A stretch of 64,000 bases of DNA from contig JBAYMT010000003.1 in NCBI GenBank assembly GCA_041663305.1, forward strand, positions 18,788-82,787, written 5' to 3'. Numbering within the stretch: position 1 is the first letter of the stretch; each line of letters begins with the position of its first letter. Made by a program: the position numbers and the translations under genes. This document shows positions 62,731 to 64,000 of the stretch, piece by piece. Under the pieces are notes generated by a model, which saw nothing but the letters and a program-made list of their open reading frames with translations, did not search any database and was not told the DNA's origin. The stretch is from Minisyncoccus sp041663305. GTDB taxonomy: Bacteria; Patescibacteriota; Minisyncoccia; Minisyncoccales; Minisyncoccaceae.

Positions 62731-63444
62731 TTAACATTCTTTATTAAAAATTTTCAAAAAATTACACTTTAAAAAGTTACCAACTTGAATTAAAAAATCT
62801 TTAAAAGTTAATCTGCTTGGGTCGTCTGTATACACAAAACTTTGTTGGCTTGCCGGCGTACCAACTGGAACATTGATTTCAAGACTACAAACATCGTTAT
62901 AGGGATATCCCGTCCAACGATCCAATAATCTGTCAGTTACATCCGTCGTGTATTTTTTATCACAAATATTAAAATTTTCCTTCTTTAAACATTCCTTAAA
63001 CCCCTCACTTTCTTCGTCAAGAAGATAATATCTATCATATGCTGCAGAGTTATAGGCTTTACGACAATCTAATTTATTAAAAAAATCATTTTCAATAAAT
63101 TCCTGATCACCAATCCTTCCTTTTAAATCGCAATATTTTAAATCAATTCTATATGCCCAAAAAACATTTGTAGTATCATAATAACATCCATGGAATAGAC
63201 ATGTTTCAGATAGTTCAGATATTTTAAAAACCTTTTCTTTTCCATCATAATCATTATTTTCGTCACGAAGAGCAGGAACGCCATAGCATTCCACAGTGAA
63301 ATATACTGGTTGCAAAATAGGTTTTTTATTGTATTTAAAATAAAAATATGTCGCCTGAGATGGCGGACCAGAATCGGCCTTCACAACTCCTATGAATGAA
63401 AAAGTGCATACTACAACAATTAAAATCTTGAGTTTGATAGACAT
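62731..63444 (-). CDS. Secreted cysteine-rich protein, unknown function
   Basis: 237 residues from Met at 63444. A clear signal peptide (KLKILIVVVCTFSFIGVVKA, cut before DSGPPSQ) precedes a soluble domain with ten cysteines, probably paired in disulphides (ECYG, CLFHGCYYD, KLDCRKAY, FKECLKK, NICDKK, CSLEINV, and LKCNFLKIFNKEC at the end). In-frame GTG/ATG further upstream to 63474 would spoil the signal. Followed at one-base distance by a membrane protein. Not recognised; likely extracytoplasmic. Confidence 0.65.
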   Translation of the reverse strand: MSIKLKILIVVVCTFSFIGVVKADSGPPSQATYFYFKYNKKPILQPVYFTVECYGVPALRDENNDYDGKEKVFKISELSETCLFHGCYYDTTNVFWAYRIDLKYCDLKGRIGDQEFIENDFFNKLDCRKAYNSAAYDRYYLLDEESEGFKECLKKENFNICDKKYTTDVTDRLLDRWTGYPYNDVCSLEINVPVGTPASQQSFVYTDDPSRLTFKDFLIQVGNFLKCNFLKIFNKEC

Positions 63445-63575
63445 AAACTTTTCTACTTGCTTATCTTGCCTCACGATTCTATTTTATCAGATTTTCCCAA
63501 TTTTTATAAGTACAGGACATAGGTTTTTGTCTCGGTCAAATAAAAGCCTTCTCGTCCGATTGGCCAAATAAAAAT

Positions 63576-63698
63576 AAGGACTCGCTTGCCTCGCCACAGC
63601 TCATAGAACGACGGCGGACCTTCGGTTCGCTTTCTACTGAAAACGCGCCCAGGCTGGCTTTTTGACCAGTCGTCAAAAAGCCTTCGAGCCCTGTTTGG
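63576..63698. repeat. tRNA-like palindromic repeat, unit 1
   Basis: Begins AAGGACTCGC and ends with a 49-base block (63650-63698) that recurs in unit 2 with one mismatch. The block has a perfect 11-bp hairpin GGCTTTTTGAC/GTCAAAAAGCC and ends CTTCGAGCCCTGTTTGG, matching the 3' end of the adjacent tRNA-Lys. Inverted ends GGACTCG and CGAG(C/T)CC frame the unit. Confidence 0.75.
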
Positions 63699-63738
63699 AT
63701 ATTGTTAGTTGAAATTCATATTTTGAACTAACACCACG

Positions 63739-63830
63739 AACAGGACTCGCCTTCGTATCGGTTCTTGCTAGAACCGACTCAGGCTGGCTTTTTGACCAGT
63801 CGTCAAAAAGCCTTCGAGTCCTGTTTGGGG
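63739..63830. repeat. tRNA-like palindromic repeat, unit 2
   Basis: AACAGGACTCG (63739-63749) and CGAGTCCTGTT (63815-63825) are terminal inverted repeats; inside are GGTTCT-TGCT-AGAACC and the same 11-bp hairpin as in unit 1. The 3' end is an exact 18-base copy of tRNA-Lys 3' sequence. TGTTAGTT/AACTAACA (63703-63733) lies between the units. The region 63475-63879 holds no gene. Confidence 0.75.
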
Positions 63831-63898
63831 TTTTCATATATTAAAAAAAGATATCTAAAGATATCTCTTTTTAATATGTGCCCCAAACAGGACTCGAA
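63813..63898. repeat. Large inverted repeat including the tRNA-Lys 3' end
   Basis: TTCGAGTCCTGTTTGGGG (63813-63830) is the exact reverse complement of 63881-63898, the T-arm and acceptor end of the tRNA gene. Inside, CATATATTAAAAA... pairs with the tRNA trailer, centred on an AGATATCT palindrome. Total arms are about 40 bp with only a TTTT bulge and two G-U positions. Confidence 0.85.
63843..63866 (-). terminator. Intrinsic terminator of tRNA-Lys
   Basis: Minus-strand AGATATC-TTTA-GATATCT followed by a T run, starting about 14 bases after the tRNA. Confidence 0.8.
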
Positions 63899-63951
63899 CC
63901 TGTGACCTTCAACTTAAAAGGTTGTTGCTCTACCAACTGAGCTATTGGGGC
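63880..63951 (-). tRNA. tRNA-Lys (anticodon TTT)
   Basis: 72 bases, minus strand. GCCCCAA acceptor, D arm GCTC/GAGC, anticodon loop CTTTTAA with anticodon TTT, T arm ACAGG-TTCGAGT-CCTGT and closing TTGGGGC. Anticodon stem ACAAC/GTTGA has one A-A mismatch at its outer pair. CCA is not encoded. Decodes AAA and AAG. Confidence 0.95.
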
Positions 63952-63970
63952 ATGAGGCTATAACATTGCC

Positions 63971-64000
63971 ATTATAGCCCATTTTCTTTTAATTGTTCAA
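63971..64000 (-). promoter_or_regulatory. Promoter of tRNA-Lys
   Basis: Minus-strand TTGAAC (63995-64000), 18-base spacer, TATAAT (63971-63976), about 20 bases upstream of the tRNA. Confidence 0.75.

Noticed and set aside
63576..63898. Integrative-element attachment site at tRNA-Lys
   Set aside because: The repeated tRNA end is inverted rather than direct and no integrase gene lies next to it; a palindromic repeat family fits better.

Overview
The window is about 64 kb of AT-rich, gene-dense bacterial DNA. It looks like a chromosomal segment of a member of the Candidate Phyla Radiation (Patescibacteria), most like the Parcubacteria. This is inferred from the short proteins and tight spacing, the FTLIE prepilin with a glycine-rich tail, the XerC/D-like recombinase, the L27 and cis-prenyltransferase variants, the many small zinc-ribbon proteins and the mosaic intergenic repeats. 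TGA is used as an ordinary stop (for example 5957, 14281, 18445, 32679). No rRNA, CRISPR array or transposase was seen. One tRNA (Lys, TTT) lies at the right edge.

Region 1-39.9 kb is mostly plus strand and accessory in character. Many genes are single cassettes in which an intrinsic terminator is followed at once by the TTGACA of the next promoter. Several have the -10 box only 6-7 bases before the ATG, so their mRNAs should be leaderless. Contents include an orphan response regulator, a DUF4105/Lnb-like peptidase, a kinase / P-loop kinase / DHH phosphoesterase operon with a hairpin-rich leader, an MliC lysozyme-inhibitor protein, and an island of a HExxH protein plus three HEPN-like proteins (10.7-13.8 kb). 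These are followed by dihydrouridine synthase, a membrane ankyrin protein, an unidentified structured RNA candidate (16.85-16.99 kb), a row of tiny proteins, a glycine-rich prepilin, an EgtD-like methyltransferase, a probable pseudokinase and a secreted beta-propeller. A cold-shock protein, DNA polymerase IV, a methyltransferase/histidine kinase pair, an exonuclease/aldehyde dehydrogenase pair, galT-tpiA and a tyrosine recombinase complete it. Composite repeats (TGTCATTGCGAG module, small palindrome, ACTAATTAC-type tail) fill the gaps.

Region 40-43.3 kb is a copper operon on the minus strand (CsoR-type repressor, membrane protein with degenerate HMA-like tail, CopA ATPase), with a promoter and a palindromic operator directly in front.

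Region 43.3-53.5 kb is the most interesting part: a ten-gene minus-strand operon for fatty-acid-like synthesis with no acyl carrier protein, FabD, FabH or FabF. In transcription order it encodes an archaeal-type thiolase, a DUF35-DUF362 fusion, FabG, a FabZ-FabK fusion, a second FabK, PlsC, biotin carboxylase, biotin carrier, biotin ligase and a PccB-type carboxyltransferase. It has its own promoter and terminator. Most CPR bacteria are thought to lack fatty-acid synthesis. Just upstream lie a variant [FeFe]-hydrogenase-like protein and a NuoF-like subunit, and then cis-prenyltransferase.

Region 56.9-64 kb holds housekeeping genes (rpmA, pyrG, rplI, a CtpA protease, an MtaB/CDKAL1-like methylthiotransferase), small and secreted proteins, and the tRNA-Lys gene. 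An inverted copy of the tRNA 3' end and two palindromic repeat units that reuse the same sequence sit beside it.
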